Positions 49,814-58,292 of a stretch of DNA of 64,000 nt are shown piece by piece (the first letter of the stretch is position 1; each line of letters starts with the position of its first letter). The DNA lies in the NCBI RefSeq assembly GCF_002288525.1, contig NZ_CP023068.1:682001-746000 (forward strand). The letters run 5' to 3'. Source of the stretch: Sinorhizobium sojae CCBAU 05684. Its GTDB lineage: Bacteria > Pseudomonadota > Alphaproteobacteria > Rhizobiales > Rhizobiaceae. Position numbers and translations under genes: made by a program. Under the pieces are notes generated by a model. The model was given only the letters and a program-made list of their open reading frames with translations. It did no database searches and was not told the DNA's origin.

Positions 49814-52144
49814 TCAGCCGTCCTCGAGCATCCGATAGATTTCCTGCTCCTGGGCGAAGTGCAGTCGCGTGATCGCTTCGAGGCCGTTGAGCAGCCGCTG
49901 GATTTCGTAGCGTTGTGCGAGACTTGGCCCGTCCTCGCCAAGTGCGTTGCGAACCGATGCCAGGCTGTGTACCCGTCGCCGGATTTCCATATGCGTACGG
50001 CTCATGCCCGCAAGCGCATCCGGAGTGTCCGCGCTTCCGCGCAACCTCGGGTAAAGTTCCTCATCGTCCTGCCGCTCGTGCGGAAGAAGACGTTGCCTGA
50101 GCAGCACGTCCAAATCCGCGAGCTGCCGGCGGACTTCAGGGGCCGGCAAATGCCCGACGCGTTCGGCCGTGTGGCGGATTTCCTCCACGATATCGATCAG
50201 GCCACGATGCTCCTCTTCCAAACGCAGGAGCTCCGCATGTGTCATCCGCGGTCGTCTTCTCCAGCCCTGCATGGGCCCTGTGAGCGCGCGTAACGCATTG
50301 AGGATCGCCACGACATCGATGAGTTCCTGTACGAGAGCGCCCTGAAGCGGGGGCAGGTAACCGAGTACCGCGGCGATCATGCCGGCAATAGACAGGCCCA
50401 TGCCGGCGTAGACGCTCTGAAGGGCGATGCGGTGCGAGCGTCGGGCAATCCGGATTGCGCTGACGAGGCGGTCGAGTCTGTCCACGAGAATGACAACGTC
50501 GGCCGCTTCGGAGGACGCGGCGGCGCCGCGTGCGCTCATCGCCACCCCGATATCCGCGGCGGCGAGTGCCGGCGCGTCGTTCACACCGTCGCCCACCATC
50601 ATGACCGGCCTACCCGCGGCCTTCTCGGCCTCGACGATCCGGGTCTTGTCCTCCGGGGTCAACTCGGCCATCACACTGTCGACGTCGAGGAACGATGCGA
50701 GGTTCTCGGCCATTTCCGCGCGATCGCCGGTAGCGAGCACGATACGCCGGACCCCAGCTTCACGCAGTTGCCGAAGCACTGAGCTCGCCTCGGGCCTGAC
50801 CTCGTCCGCCAGCAGGAACGCGCCTGCCAAGGTCCTGTCCAAGGCGACGAGAACGGCGACGAAACCGTCTCTCGCGATCCATTCGTGGACCTCTCGAGAA
50901 AAGACGCTCGGCTCGATATGCGCGCTCACGAAGTCTCTGCCTCCCACGGCGATCTCGTGGCCCTCTACGCAGCCGGCCACTCCGGCTCCCGACATTTCGC
51001 GCGATGCGGATGGAGTGGACAGTTCAAGTCCGCGTTCGCGCGCCGCCGCCACGAGCGCGCGGGCAATGACATGGTGAGAGCCCTGGTCCAGCGACGCTGC
51101 AAGGCGCAGCACCTCCATCGCATCGAGGTCGCTGCGGCACCGGGCATCGATGAGCGCCGCCCGGCCGTCGGTAATCGTGCCCGTCTTGTCCAGGAGCACC
51201 GTTTTCGTGTTGGCAAGCATCTCCAGGGCACCACCGCCCTTCACGAGCACGCCTTTGCCGGCGCAGCGCGATACGCCCGCGATGATCGCCACAGGAACGG
51301 CAAGGATCAATGGGCAGGGCGTGGCGACAACGAGGACGGCGAGCGCCCGGACCGCTTCCCCCGATATTGCCCAGGCCCCGCCGGCAAGCAGCAGCGTGAT
51401 GGCCAGAAAAACGAGCGCGTAGCGATCCGCGAGGCGCGCCATCGGTGCCTTGGCGACCCTTGCCGCCTCGACCAGTCGCGCAATCCCGGCATAGGTGCTC
51501 TCGGCTGCCGAGCGGGATGCAGTCATTTGGAAGGCGTCGCCGGCATTCACCGTGCCGCTCAGGACCGGTTCACCGGACCGCCGGCGGACTGGCAGAGCCT
51601 CTCCAGTCAGCGCCGACTCGTCGATGACGGCGACATTGCCGCCCTCCACATTTCCGTCCACCGCCACCACTTCTCCCGCACGCACCAGGATGCGGTTGCC
51701 GGCTGTCAGCTCGCCGACCGGTACCTCCTCCCATTGCCCTTCCGCATAGCGCATGGCGGTGCGCGGCGCCCGATCGAGCAGCGCCGTCAGTTCGCGCCGC
51801 GCCCGCCGCTGCGCAAAGTCCTCCAATGCTTGCCCGCCCGTGAACATTAGCGCGACGATGCTACCGGTCAGGTATTCTCCAAGGAGAAGCGCGCCGGCCA
51901 TCGCAAGTGCGGCGATGATGTCGAGGCCGAATTCCCTCTTCCCGAGGCTGATCGCGATGTCGGCGATCAGACTCGCCAGCACAACTGCCGTGCCCGCAGC
52001 CCAAGCGGCTGCGCTGATATCGGGCCGGTCGGCGAGCCAGGCGGTGCCGCCCGTCAGCAGGGCCAAAGTGATCAGCGCAAGGAGAAGGCGCTTGCCCAAT
52101 CCCTCTCCCTGCGAAATCAGCTTGGAAAAACGATTCAGCCTCAA
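49814..52144 (-). CDS. P1B-5-type metal-transporting ATPase with C-terminal hemerythrin domain (Nia-like)
   Basis: 776 residues from a TTG at 52144 with a strong AAAGGAG 5 bases upstream; a TTG at 52165 is less likely. The P-type core is complete: phosphorylation site LLDKTGTITDG, hinge VMMVGDGVNDAPAL and the membrane motif ATPCPLILAVP. TPCP in helix 6 and the C-terminal hemerythrin-like domain (about 630-776, with His/Glu ligands in EEEHRGL, HERQDDEELY and HFAQEQEIY) define the P1B-5 group, like S. meliloti Nia, which transports iron and nickel and is expressed in nodules. There is no N-terminal heavy-metal-binding domain. A one-mismatch FixK box lies upstream. Confidence 0.88.
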   Translation of the reverse strand: MRLNRFSKLISQGEGLGKRLLLALITLALLTGGTAWLADRPDISAAAWAAGTAVVLASLIADIAISLGKREFGLDIIAALAMAGALLLGEYLTGSIVALMFTGGQALEDFAQRRARRELTALLDRAPRTAMRYAEGQWEEVPVGELTAGNRILVRAGEVVAVDGNVEGGNVAVIDESALTGEALPVRRRSGEPVLSGTVNAGDAFQMTASRSAAESTYAGIARLVEAARVAKAPMARLADRYALVFLAITLLLAGGAWAISGEAVRALAVLVVATPCPLILAVPVAIIAGVSRCAGKGVLVKGGGALEMLANTKTVLLDKTGTITDGRAALIDARCRSDLDAMEVLRLAASLDQGSHHVIARALVAAARERGLELSTPSASREMSGAGVAGCVEGHEIAVGGRDFVSAHIEPSVFSREVHEWIARDGFVAVLVALDRTLAGAFLLADEVRPEASSVLRQLREAGVRRIVLATGDRAEMAENLASFLDVDSVMAELTPEDKTRIVEAEKAAGRPVMMVGDGVNDAPALAAADIGVAMSARGAAASSEAADVVILVDRLDRLVSAIRIARRSHRIALQSVYAGMGLSIAGMIAAVLGYLPPLQGALVQELIDVVAILNALRALTGPMQGWRRRPRMTHAELLRLEEEHRGLIDIVEEIRHTAERVGHLPAPEVRRQLADLDVLLRQRLLPHERQDDEELYPRLRGSADTPDALAGMSRTHMEIRRRVHSLASVRNALGEDGPSLAQRYEIQRLLNGLEAITRLHFAQEQEIYRMLEDG

Positions 52145-52191
52145 GTCTTCTCCTTTGCAGGGCAAGGATAAGCAAGCCGGCTCCCGGCGCC

Positions 52192-52205
52192 TTGACCCCG
52201 CGCAA
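52192..52205 (-). promoter_or_regulatory. Near-perfect FixK/FNR box upstream of the metal ATPase
   Basis: TTGACCCCGCGCAA has one mismatch to TTGA-N6-TCAA. On the minus strand TATCCT at 52170-52165 lies 21 bases away, again fitting -41, and the TTG start is at 52144. Confidence 0.55.
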
Positions 52206-52318
52206 GCGCTGTCTGAAACGACGCGGCAGTGCCCTTGCGTCGCACAACTCCAGTCAAATCGTCGTGAACCTTGCGCCCGCTACATGACTTCGCAACGCTT
52301 TGGCTCTAGGTCCTAGCA

Positions 52319-53320
52319 ATGATCAGGTACGTGGCCATCATTCTATCGCTCCTGGCCTGTCTTTCGCCAGCGATCGCGCAGCAGACCGTGCCGGATCTGC
52401 TGAAGAGCCTCGCAGACCGAGACGATCTCAAGTCGCTGAAGACGGTCATCGTTGCTCAGGAGGGCGAAGTGGTCGCGGAAGAGGGCTACCGTGGCCATCG
52501 ACCATCGCAACCGACCAATATCAAGTCGGCGTCGAAATCGATCGTCTCGGCGCTCGTCGGCATCGCGATCGACAAAGGTCTTCTCACGGGACCCGAGCAG
52601 AAGATCGCACCGATCCTCAAGTCCGACCTGCCTTCCCCCGCGGACCCGCGCATCAGCGACATCACGATCGGCAACCTGTTGTCGATGCAGGCGGGATTGG
52701 GTCGTCTGTCCGGCCCGAACTACGGTCGCTGGGTCTCAAGCCGCAATTGGGTTCGTTTCGCGCTTGCGCGGCCCTTCGACGCCGAGCCGGGAGGGCGCAT
52801 GCTCTATTCGACCGCGTCGACGCACCTCCTGTCGGCGATCCTCACGAAGGTCGGCGGCAAGTCGACCCTGACCCTTGCGCGCGAATGGCTGGGTCCGGTC
52901 GACGGGTTTCGCATCGATGCCTGGTCGCGCGATCCGCAGGGGATCTATCTCGGCGGAAACGAGATGGCCATGACCGCCCGTTCTCTGCTTGCCTTCGGCG
53001 AGCTATACCGCAATCGCGGCCGGACAGCTGATGGGCGCCAGATCATTCCGGACGAGTGGATCGATCTCTCCTGGCAGGAGCACACGAATTCGCGCTTTTC
53101 CGGCGATGCCTATGGCTACGGCTGGTTCAACCGGCAGATCGGCGGCGAAGACGTGCATTTCGCCTGGGGCTACGGCGGCCAGATGCTTTATATCGTGCCG
53201 GCCTTAAAGCTGACCGTGGTGATGACCTCTGAACAGGATGGCCCTTCCGCCCGTACCGGCTACCGGGATGCGCTGCACGGCGTCCTCGCGAATATCATCG
53301 ATACACTGAAGGCCGACTGA
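52319..53320 (+). CDS. Exported serine hydrolase (class C beta-lactamase/esterase family)
   Basis: 333 residues with a Sec signal peptide (VAIILSLLACLSPAIA). SASKSIVSALVG holds the SxxK active site, and YSTAST replaces the usual YxN block. HFAWGYGGQMLYIVP provides the final G-G motif in place of KTG. These are the marks of the beta-lactamase/D-alanyl-D-alanine carboxypeptidase/esterase superfamily. The physiological substrate is unknown and antibiotic resistance is not implied. Confidence 0.85.
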   Translation: MIRYVAIILSLLACLSPAIAQQTVPDLLKSLADRDDLKSLKTVIVAQEGEVVAEEGYRGHRPSQPTNIKSASKSIVSALVGIAIDKGLLTGPEQKIAPILKSDLPSPADPRISDITIGNLLSMQAGLGRLSGPNYGRWVSSRNWVRFALARPFDAEPGGRMLYSTASTHLLSAILTKVGGKSTLTLAREWLGPVDGFRIDAWSRDPQGIYLGGNEMAMTARSLLAFGELYRNRGRTADGRQIIPDEWIDLSWQEHTNSRFSGDAYGYGWFNRQIGGEDVHFAWGYGGQMLYIVPALKLTVVMTSEQDGPSARTGYRDALHGVLANIIDTLKAD

Positions 53321-53429
53321 TGAAATCCTCCGCCCTCGTGAACCGCAGGAACGCACGACACTGCAGGAAAAAGACCGCCACGAAACGCGTGGTTTCGTGG
53401 CGACCGATGATGCCGGTGCCCGCTCCCGG

Positions 53430-54089
53430 CTATGCAGTCGGCTGCTTGGTCTTCCTGAGATAGGGAAGAACGGTCTCGAAGGAGCCGAAGCGCTGGACGG
53501 CATCCTCATTGGACACGGCAGCCGTGATGATGACATCCTCGCCCTGTTTCCAGTTGGCAGGCGTTGCCACCTGATGCTTGGTGGTGAGCTGGATCGAATC
53601 GATCGCCCGCAGGATCTCATCGAAATTGCGGCCGGTGGTCATCGGATAGCTCAACATCAGTTTGATCTTCTTGTCGGGACCAATGACGTAGACCGAACGC
53701 ACGGTCGCATTGTCGGCCGGCGTGCGGCCCTCGGAGGTGTCTCCGGCGTCAGCGGGCAGCATGTCGTAAAGCTTGGCGACCTTGAGTTCACGGTCGCCGA
53801 TCAGCGGATATTCGACGTCAAAGCCCGTCGCGAGCTTGATGTCGCTCTTCCACTTGGCATGGCTCTCGACCGGATCGACGGAGATGCCGATGATCTTGAC
53901 CCCGCGTTTGCGGAATTCGCTTTCGACTCCCGCCATGGCGCCGAGTTCGGTGGTGCATACGGGCGTAAAATTCTTCGGGTGGGAGAAGAGGACCGCCCAT
54001 CCGTCGCCGATCCATTCGTGGAAATTGATCGTGCCGTGCGTTGTCTCGGCTGTGAAATCGGGGGCAGTGTCGTTGATGCGCAGGGCCAT
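53430..54089 (-). CDS. 1-Cys peroxiredoxin (Prx6/AhpC-TSA family)
   Basis: 219 residues from the ATG at 54089 with AAAGGAG upstream. The peroxidatic Cys is in NFTPVCTTELG and the catalytic Arg in DNATVRSVYVIG. There is no second conserved resolving Cys, and the long C-terminal extension (DSIQLTTKHQVATPANWKQGEDVII) is typical of the Prx6 subgroup. It reduces H2O2 and organic peroxides in the cytoplasm. Confidence 0.93.
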   Translation of the reverse strand: MALRINDTAPDFTAETTHGTINFHEWIGDGWAVLFSHPKNFTPVCTTELGAMAGVESEFRKRGVKIIGISVDPVESHAKWKSDIKLATGFDVEYPLIGDRELKVAKLYDMLPADAGDTSEGRTPADNATVRSVYVIGPDKKIKLMLSYPMTTGRNFDEILRAIDSIQLTTKHQVATPANWKQGEDVIITAAVSNEDAVQRFGSFETVLPYLRKTKQPTA

Positions 54090-54240
54090 GATGTGCTCCT
54101 TTCCTGTCGGAGGAATTGCGCAAGGATAGCGCAAACAGCAGAGTTTTCGAGCGCGAAACGCGTCGTCGCACTCAACAATGAGAGAGATCGTCCATCTACG
54201 CGTCAGTCAGCGGGTATGCCAGGAGCCGCGCCGCATCGCG

Positions 54241-54271
54241 TTGACACCCCCACGCCACTGACGCATAGAAT
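54241..54271 (+). promoter_or_regulatory. Sigma70-type promoter of the riboswitch-thiD unit
   Basis: TTGACA at 54241-54246 and TAGAAT at 54266-54271, spacer 19 bases, lie immediately upstream of the TPP riboswitch. The spacer is slightly long, but both hexamers are good matches. Confidence 0.55.
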
Positions 54272-54275
54272 ACCG

Positions 54276-54367
54276 CCATTCCGAGGGGTGCGCCGGGCGG
54301 CGCTGAGACGGTGGTGAGCCGGACCCTTGAACCTGATCCGGGTCATGCCGGCGTAGGAACGGAATGG
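54276..54367 (+). ncRNA. TPP riboswitch (THI element)
   Basis: The conserved blocks are present in order: aggggtgc (54284-54291), gctgaga (54302-54308), acccttgaacctgatccgggt (54323-54343; pyrophosphate/pyrimidine-binding loops) and ccggcgtaggaa. The closing P1 helix is visible as CCATTCCG (54276-54283) pairing with CGGAATGG (54360-54367). It lies 72 bases before the thiD start, where it would lower thiD expression when thiamine pyrophosphate is abundant. Confidence 0.93.
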
Positions 54368-54439
54368 GTCGCCCGCCGGCAAGCCAGCCCACTTCTTCGT
54401 CCGCCCGGATCTCCGTGATGTCAGTCGGGGGATCGATCG

Positions 54440-55258
54440 ATGACGCCTCTTTGCCCCAATGCACCGGTGGCGCTTACCATAGCCGGATCGGATTCGGGCG
54501 GCGGCGCCGGCATTCAGGCCGATCTGAAGACCTTCTCGGCGCTCGGGGTTTATGGGGCAAGCGTCGTTACGGCCGTCACCGCCCAGAACACAATGGGGGT
54601 TGCCGCGGTGGAGGACGTCTCGGCCGGCATGGTCGCGGCGCAGATGGAGGCGGTCTTTTCGGACCTCGACGTGAAGGCGGTGAAGATCGGCATGGTGTCG
54701 CGCCGGGAGACGATTGCCGTCATCGCCGATGGTCTGCGCCGCTTCAAAAGGCTTGCGGTCGTCGATCCGGTCATGATTGCGACGTCCGGCGACCGTCTGT
54801 TGCAATCGGATGCGATTGCCGTTCTCATCGATGAACTGCTGCCTTTGGCACTCGTCGCAACTCCCAACCTGCCTGAAGCGGCACTTCTGACAGGGCGTCC
54901 CATCGCCGAGAACGAAGCGGAGATGGCGCGCCAGGCCGAAGCGCTCATGAAGACCGGGGCCCGTTCCGTGCTGGTCAAAGGTGGACACCTGGCGGGTGGC
55001 GAGGCCACGGACTTTTTCTTCGACGGCCAAAAGCTGCTGCGTCTCCCGGCGGCGCGCATTGAGACGCATAACGATCATGGTACCGGCTGCACGCTTTCGG
55101 CCGCGATCGCCGCAGGCCTGGCATCGGGACAACCGCTCGCCGAAGCGGTCCGCGCAGCCAAGCACTATCTGCATGGCGCGATTTCCGCCGCCCATGGCCT
55201 GAAGATAGGGCATGGGCGGGGACCCGTGCATCATTTCCATCACTGGTGGAACTCTTGA
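54440..55258 (+). CDS. thiD: Hydroxymethylpyrimidine (phosphate) kinase ThiD
   Basis: 272 residues. LTIAGSDSGGGAGIQADLKTF at the N-terminus, VVDPVMIATSGDRLL and the anion-hole motif DHGTGCTLSAAIAAGLA are diagnostic of HMP/HMP-P kinase, which phosphorylates the pyrimidine precursor of thiamine. It stands alone behind a TPP riboswitch and an own promoter. A RIME element follows the gene. The location next to exoP is as in other Sinorhizobium megaplasmids, as far as I recall. Confidence 0.95.
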   Translation: MTPLCPNAPVALTIAGSDSGGGAGIQADLKTFSALGVYGASVVTAVTAQNTMGVAAVEDVSAGMVAAQMEAVFSDLDVKAVKIGMVSRRETIAVIADGLRRFKRLAVVDPVMIATSGDRLLQSDAIAVLIDELLPLALVATPNLPEAALLTGRPIAENEAEMARQAEALMKTGARSVLVKGGHLAGGEATDFFFDGQKLLRLPAARIETHNDHGTGCTLSAAIAAGLASGQPLAEAVRAAKHYLHGAISAAHGLKIGHGRGPVHHFHHWWNS

Positions 55259-55263
55259 CGCTG

Positions 55264-55365
55264 GCATTTGCCCAAAAATCGAAGCCGATTTTCGGAATGC
55301 TCATGCGCAGATTCAAAGAGATACGGCGACCTTTGCGTGTGTGAAAAGACGCGCGGCGCTGTAAT
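55264..55365. repeat. RIME-type palindromic element downstream of thiD
   Basis: About 102 bases, beginning gcatttgcccaaaaatcg and ending gcgcggcgctgtaat, similar over its full length to the element at 45518-45620 in the same orientation. Internal palindromes (CGAAGCCGATTTTCGG; ctttgcgtgtgtgaaaagacgcg) could form hairpins. Confidence 0.75.
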
Positions 55366-55460
55366 TGGAGGAATTGGCGGCCCCATGCCCTGCTATTGCC
55401 ACGGTTGAGCTGGAAAAGGCTATCCTCTATGGTTAACGAAAGACAGCGGGGTCTGGCGAT

Positions 55461-55679
55461 ATGCACTTTCTTGCTCGTCGACTGGAGGCTTTCAATCGTG
55501 ACGAACTGCCGGACTGGCGGCAGTCGCCCAGCCTATTGCGGCATGCGCTTCTATTCGTGCCCCGGCTTATCGAGTATTGCCTGTTTTACCTTGTGGCGTT
55601 CGGCGCCCTGGTGGCGGCGATCGTCTTCATGGTTGCGGCCTGGATCGTCGGCCTCGACCGCAAATCCAACCAATTGTGA
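55461..55679 (+). CDS. Small membrane protein of unknown function
   Basis: 72 residues: a basic, polar N-terminus (MHFLARRLEAFNRDELPDW) and one or two hydrophobic helices (LLFVPRLIEYCLFYLVAFGALVAAI and VFMVAAWIVGL). GGGGTCTGGCG lies upstream at weak spacing. I do not recognise a family. It lies between thiD and the end of exoP and is the only candidate gene in that gap. Confidence 0.5.
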   Translation: MHFLARRLEAFNRDELPDWRQSPSLLRHALLFVPRLIEYCLFYLVAFGALVAAIVFMVAAWIVGLDRKSNQL

Positions 55680-55792
55680 TCACGTGGTGCCCGCCGACCT
55701 GAGATCCCGCACGGCAAAGTCCGGGCCTGGACCTGTGTCGGCTGCGTGAGCACCCGGAGGCAAATCTGACTCAATCGCTTGAAGCGAAGAGA

Positions 55793-55810
55793 GGCGGCGA
55801 TGTCGCCGCC
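55793..55810. terminator. Hairpin downstream of exoP, possible terminator
   Basis: GGCGGCGA-TG-TCGCCGCC is a perfect 8-bp stem with a 2-base loop, 62 bases beyond the exoP stop. A smaller palindrome (tcgcttgaagcga) lies next to it. There is no clean U-tract on either strand, so factor-independent termination is uncertain. Confidence 0.4.
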
Positions 55811-55871
55811 ATTATGCATCCTGCTTCCCTCGGAACAGACTTGAAGCCAAGGCTGCAGAAGGATGCCTGAT

Positions 55872-58241
55872 TCAGGCGGCCGTGTAGCGCACCTCGGGTA
55901 CATCCTGTTCGATATAGTATTTTCCGTAACGATGCCGGTATTTCTCTGCACCGTCGAAGTCGCTGTACTTCTGCAGTTCCTTCATATCGGTCTTATTGAG
56001 AATGACGCCGAGAACCTTGGCATCGATCTGCGGCTCGGAATTGAGGAGATCGCGCACGAGCCGGGTCGGTGTGCTGCCCCATTCGACGACGAAGAGAACG
56101 CCGTCGGCGAGCGGCGCGAAGGCCTTTGCGTCGACGACAGGGGCGAGTGCTGCGAGGTCGACCACGACATAGTCGAAGGAGTTGCGGGCGTTCTCGATCA
56201 GTCCGGCCATGGCTGGCGATGCCAGCAACTCATTACTCTGATGCCGCTTCTCATACGATTTGCCGCCGCCTGCGGGCAGGATTGCGAGTTTGGAGCGCTG
56301 ATCCACTTTGATACCTGCGGGCCAAGTGGCCTCTCCAGTCAGCACCTCGACCAGCCCGCTGCGCGGCGGAGGCGTGATCAACTCGGCCAGGCCGGGTTTG
56401 CGGATATCGGCGTCGATCAGCAAGGTTCTCTTGCCGCTGGCCGCGAGAAGCGCTGCGAAATTTGCCGCGACGACCGATTTGCCCTCGTCAGGCAACGCGG
56501 AAGCGATTGCGATCACACGGCTCTCGTTTCCTGGCAACATATGGTCGCAGGCGAGCTTCGCATTCCGGAAGGTTTCGGCGAATGCCGAGCGCGGCGCGTC
56601 GACGACGAGGCGCGAGAGGCGTTGGAACGGCACCGAGGCCGCTTCGGAATCATGCGGATATCGGTCGGACCCGAAGCGGGCCCGCACGAGTTCCGCGGTC
56701 TTTTTGGGCCGGGATCCGACCAGGGGCAGGTAGCCGAGCGATCGGTGGCCGAGGGCCGAGCGTATGTCGCCTTCCAGGCGGAACGTCCGTTCGCGGAATT
56801 CGAGAAACGCCGCATAGGCGCCGCCGACCAGAAGCCCGAGTACGGCCGAAAGCGCAAGTGTCATCGTCTTCTTCGGGCTAGAGGGCGCAACCGGAACACC
56901 GGCTTCGGAAATGACGCGTGCTTTGGCGATCGGGAAGGAGCGCTGCTGCGCCGCCTGCTCGTAGCGCCCAAGGTAGGATTCATAAAGCGACCTCAGCGCC
57001 GCAGCCTTCTGTTCCAGGGCACGCAATTGCACCAGGGATTGGCTGGCGTCGGAATTCTTGCCGGCAATACCTTCGATGCTCTCGCGCAGCGATGCCTCGC
57101 GCGAGCGGGCGACTTCATATTCGTTCCGATAGCTGGCTGTCAGCTGCTGCAGTTCCTGGTATATTTGCCGGGCGATGTCCTCGCGCTCCCCGCGCAGGGA
57201 GACGGCCTGGGGATGGTCCTCCCCGAAATTCTCCGAGACTTCGCGTTCGCGCTTGCCAATGGTGAGGTACCGGGTGCGGAGCTCCCTTATCACGGAATTG
57301 TCGCCCTCCTTGGAGGAGACAGTGGCGTTCTTGACCGCGCCCTCCGGTCCCTGGTCGACTATCGATTTGTACTGATTATAGCGTGCTGAGGCGCTCGCCG
57401 AGTCCGCCTGTGCGACGATAAGCTGGCTGTTGAGATCCGCGAGCTGTTGCTCGGACATCAGCTCGCCACGGGCAGCCGTCAGCCCCTTTTCGCTGCGGAA
57501 ACGTTCGACCTCGAGGGCCGCCGCCTGCGAACGCTGTCTCAGATCCTCGAGCCGCTCCTGCAGCCAGACCGAGGCCCGCTCCGTCGCTTCGAAATTGGCG
57601 TTCAACTGATCCGTGAGATAGGCGTCCGCATAGGCCCTGGTCACCGTCGCCGCCAGCCGTGGATCGCTGGAGCGATAAGCAAGGGCCACCACCGAGCTTC
57701 GTGACACGCGCTCGACATTCAGACCCTGCTGGAGGAGGGCGGCCGCCTTCAGCCGACGTCCGTTGCGCGCTGCTTCTTCCGATATAGCCGGTTCGCTCGA
57801 AAAGACCTGGGTTGCCGATTTCACCCATCCCTTGATGATTGCGACGAGCGAGCGCGGGGGATTGAGGATCGTTTCGTTCTCCGAAAGCTTCAGTGCGTCC
57901 ACTACGCGTAGCGCCAGTTCGCCGGATTTCAGGATTTCGACGGCGCTCGCTATCTGATTGTCGAGCAACTGGCTGTTCGTGGGCGTTCTCTCCTCCTCAG
58001 CATATTTCGACAGGTTGTCGTCCAGGAGGATGCTCGTCATCGAAGTGTAGAGCGGAGTCGTAAACAGGAGATAGGCAACCCCGAGGACGACGAAAAGCAC
58101 CACGAAGGCGGCCACCAACCGCGCCCGGCGAACGACGGCGGCAAAAAGCCGATCGAGATCGATAAAGCCCTCGGGCTGATCGTCGCGGGGTATGATGCTC
58201 AATGGGACACTTCTCTGTTTCATCGGGGCCGCTCTGTTCAT
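55872..58241 (-). CDS. exoP: Succinoglycan chain-length/polymerisation tyrosine kinase ExoP
   Basis: 789 residues from the ATG at 58241, with GGAGAAGAAT upstream; S. meliloti ExoP is of similar length. The N-terminal Wzz-type domain has membrane helices at about 35-55 and near 455-475 around a periplasmic coiled-coil part (about 190-420). The cytoplasmic BY-kinase domain has Walker A-type SALPDEGKSVVAANFA, Walker A' LLIDADIRKPG and Walker B YVVVDLAALAP. Tyrosines cluster near the C-terminus (EKYRHRYGKYY), the usual autophosphorylation region. It controls chain length and export of succinoglycan together with ExoQ and ExoT. Confidence 0.95.
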   Translation of the reverse strand: MNRAAPMKQRSVPLSIIPRDDQPEGFIDLDRLFAAVVRRARLVAAFVVLFVVLGVAYLLFTTPLYTSMTSILLDDNLSKYAEEERTPTNSQLLDNQIASAVEILKSGELALRVVDALKLSENETILNPPRSLVAIIKGWVKSATQVFSSEPAISEEAARNGRRLKAAALLQQGLNVERVSRSSVVALAYRSSDPRLAATVTRAYADAYLTDQLNANFEATERASVWLQERLEDLRQRSQAAALEVERFRSEKGLTAARGELMSEQQLADLNSQLIVAQADSASASARYNQYKSIVDQGPEGAVKNATVSSKEGDNSVIRELRTRYLTIGKREREVSENFGEDHPQAVSLRGEREDIARQIYQELQQLTASYRNEYEVARSREASLRESIEGIAGKNSDASQSLVQLRALEQKAAALRSLYESYLGRYEQAAQQRSFPIAKARVISEAGVPVAPSSPKKTMTLALSAVLGLLVGGAYAAFLEFRERTFRLEGDIRSALGHRSLGYLPLVGSRPKKTAELVRARFGSDRYPHDSEAASVPFQRLSRLVVDAPRSAFAETFRNAKLACDHMLPGNESRVIAIASALPDEGKSVVAANFAALLAASGKRTLLIDADIRKPGLAELITPPPRSGLVEVLTGEATWPAGIKVDQRSKLAILPAGGGKSYEKRHQSNELLASPAMAGLIENARNSFDYVVVDLAALAPVVDAKAFAPLADGVLFVVEWGSTPTRLVRDLLNSEPQIDAKVLGVILNKTDMKELQKYSDFDGAEKYRHRYGKYYIEQDVPEVRYTAA

Positions 58242-58292
58242 ATTCTTCTCCGGTCCTCATCCGGTGGCCGTGACCGGCCACCGAAACGTTCC

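Noticed and set aside
55863-57389. 508-codon plus-strand frame opposite exoP
   Set aside because: exoP is unambiguous by family and context; the frame is antisense noise.
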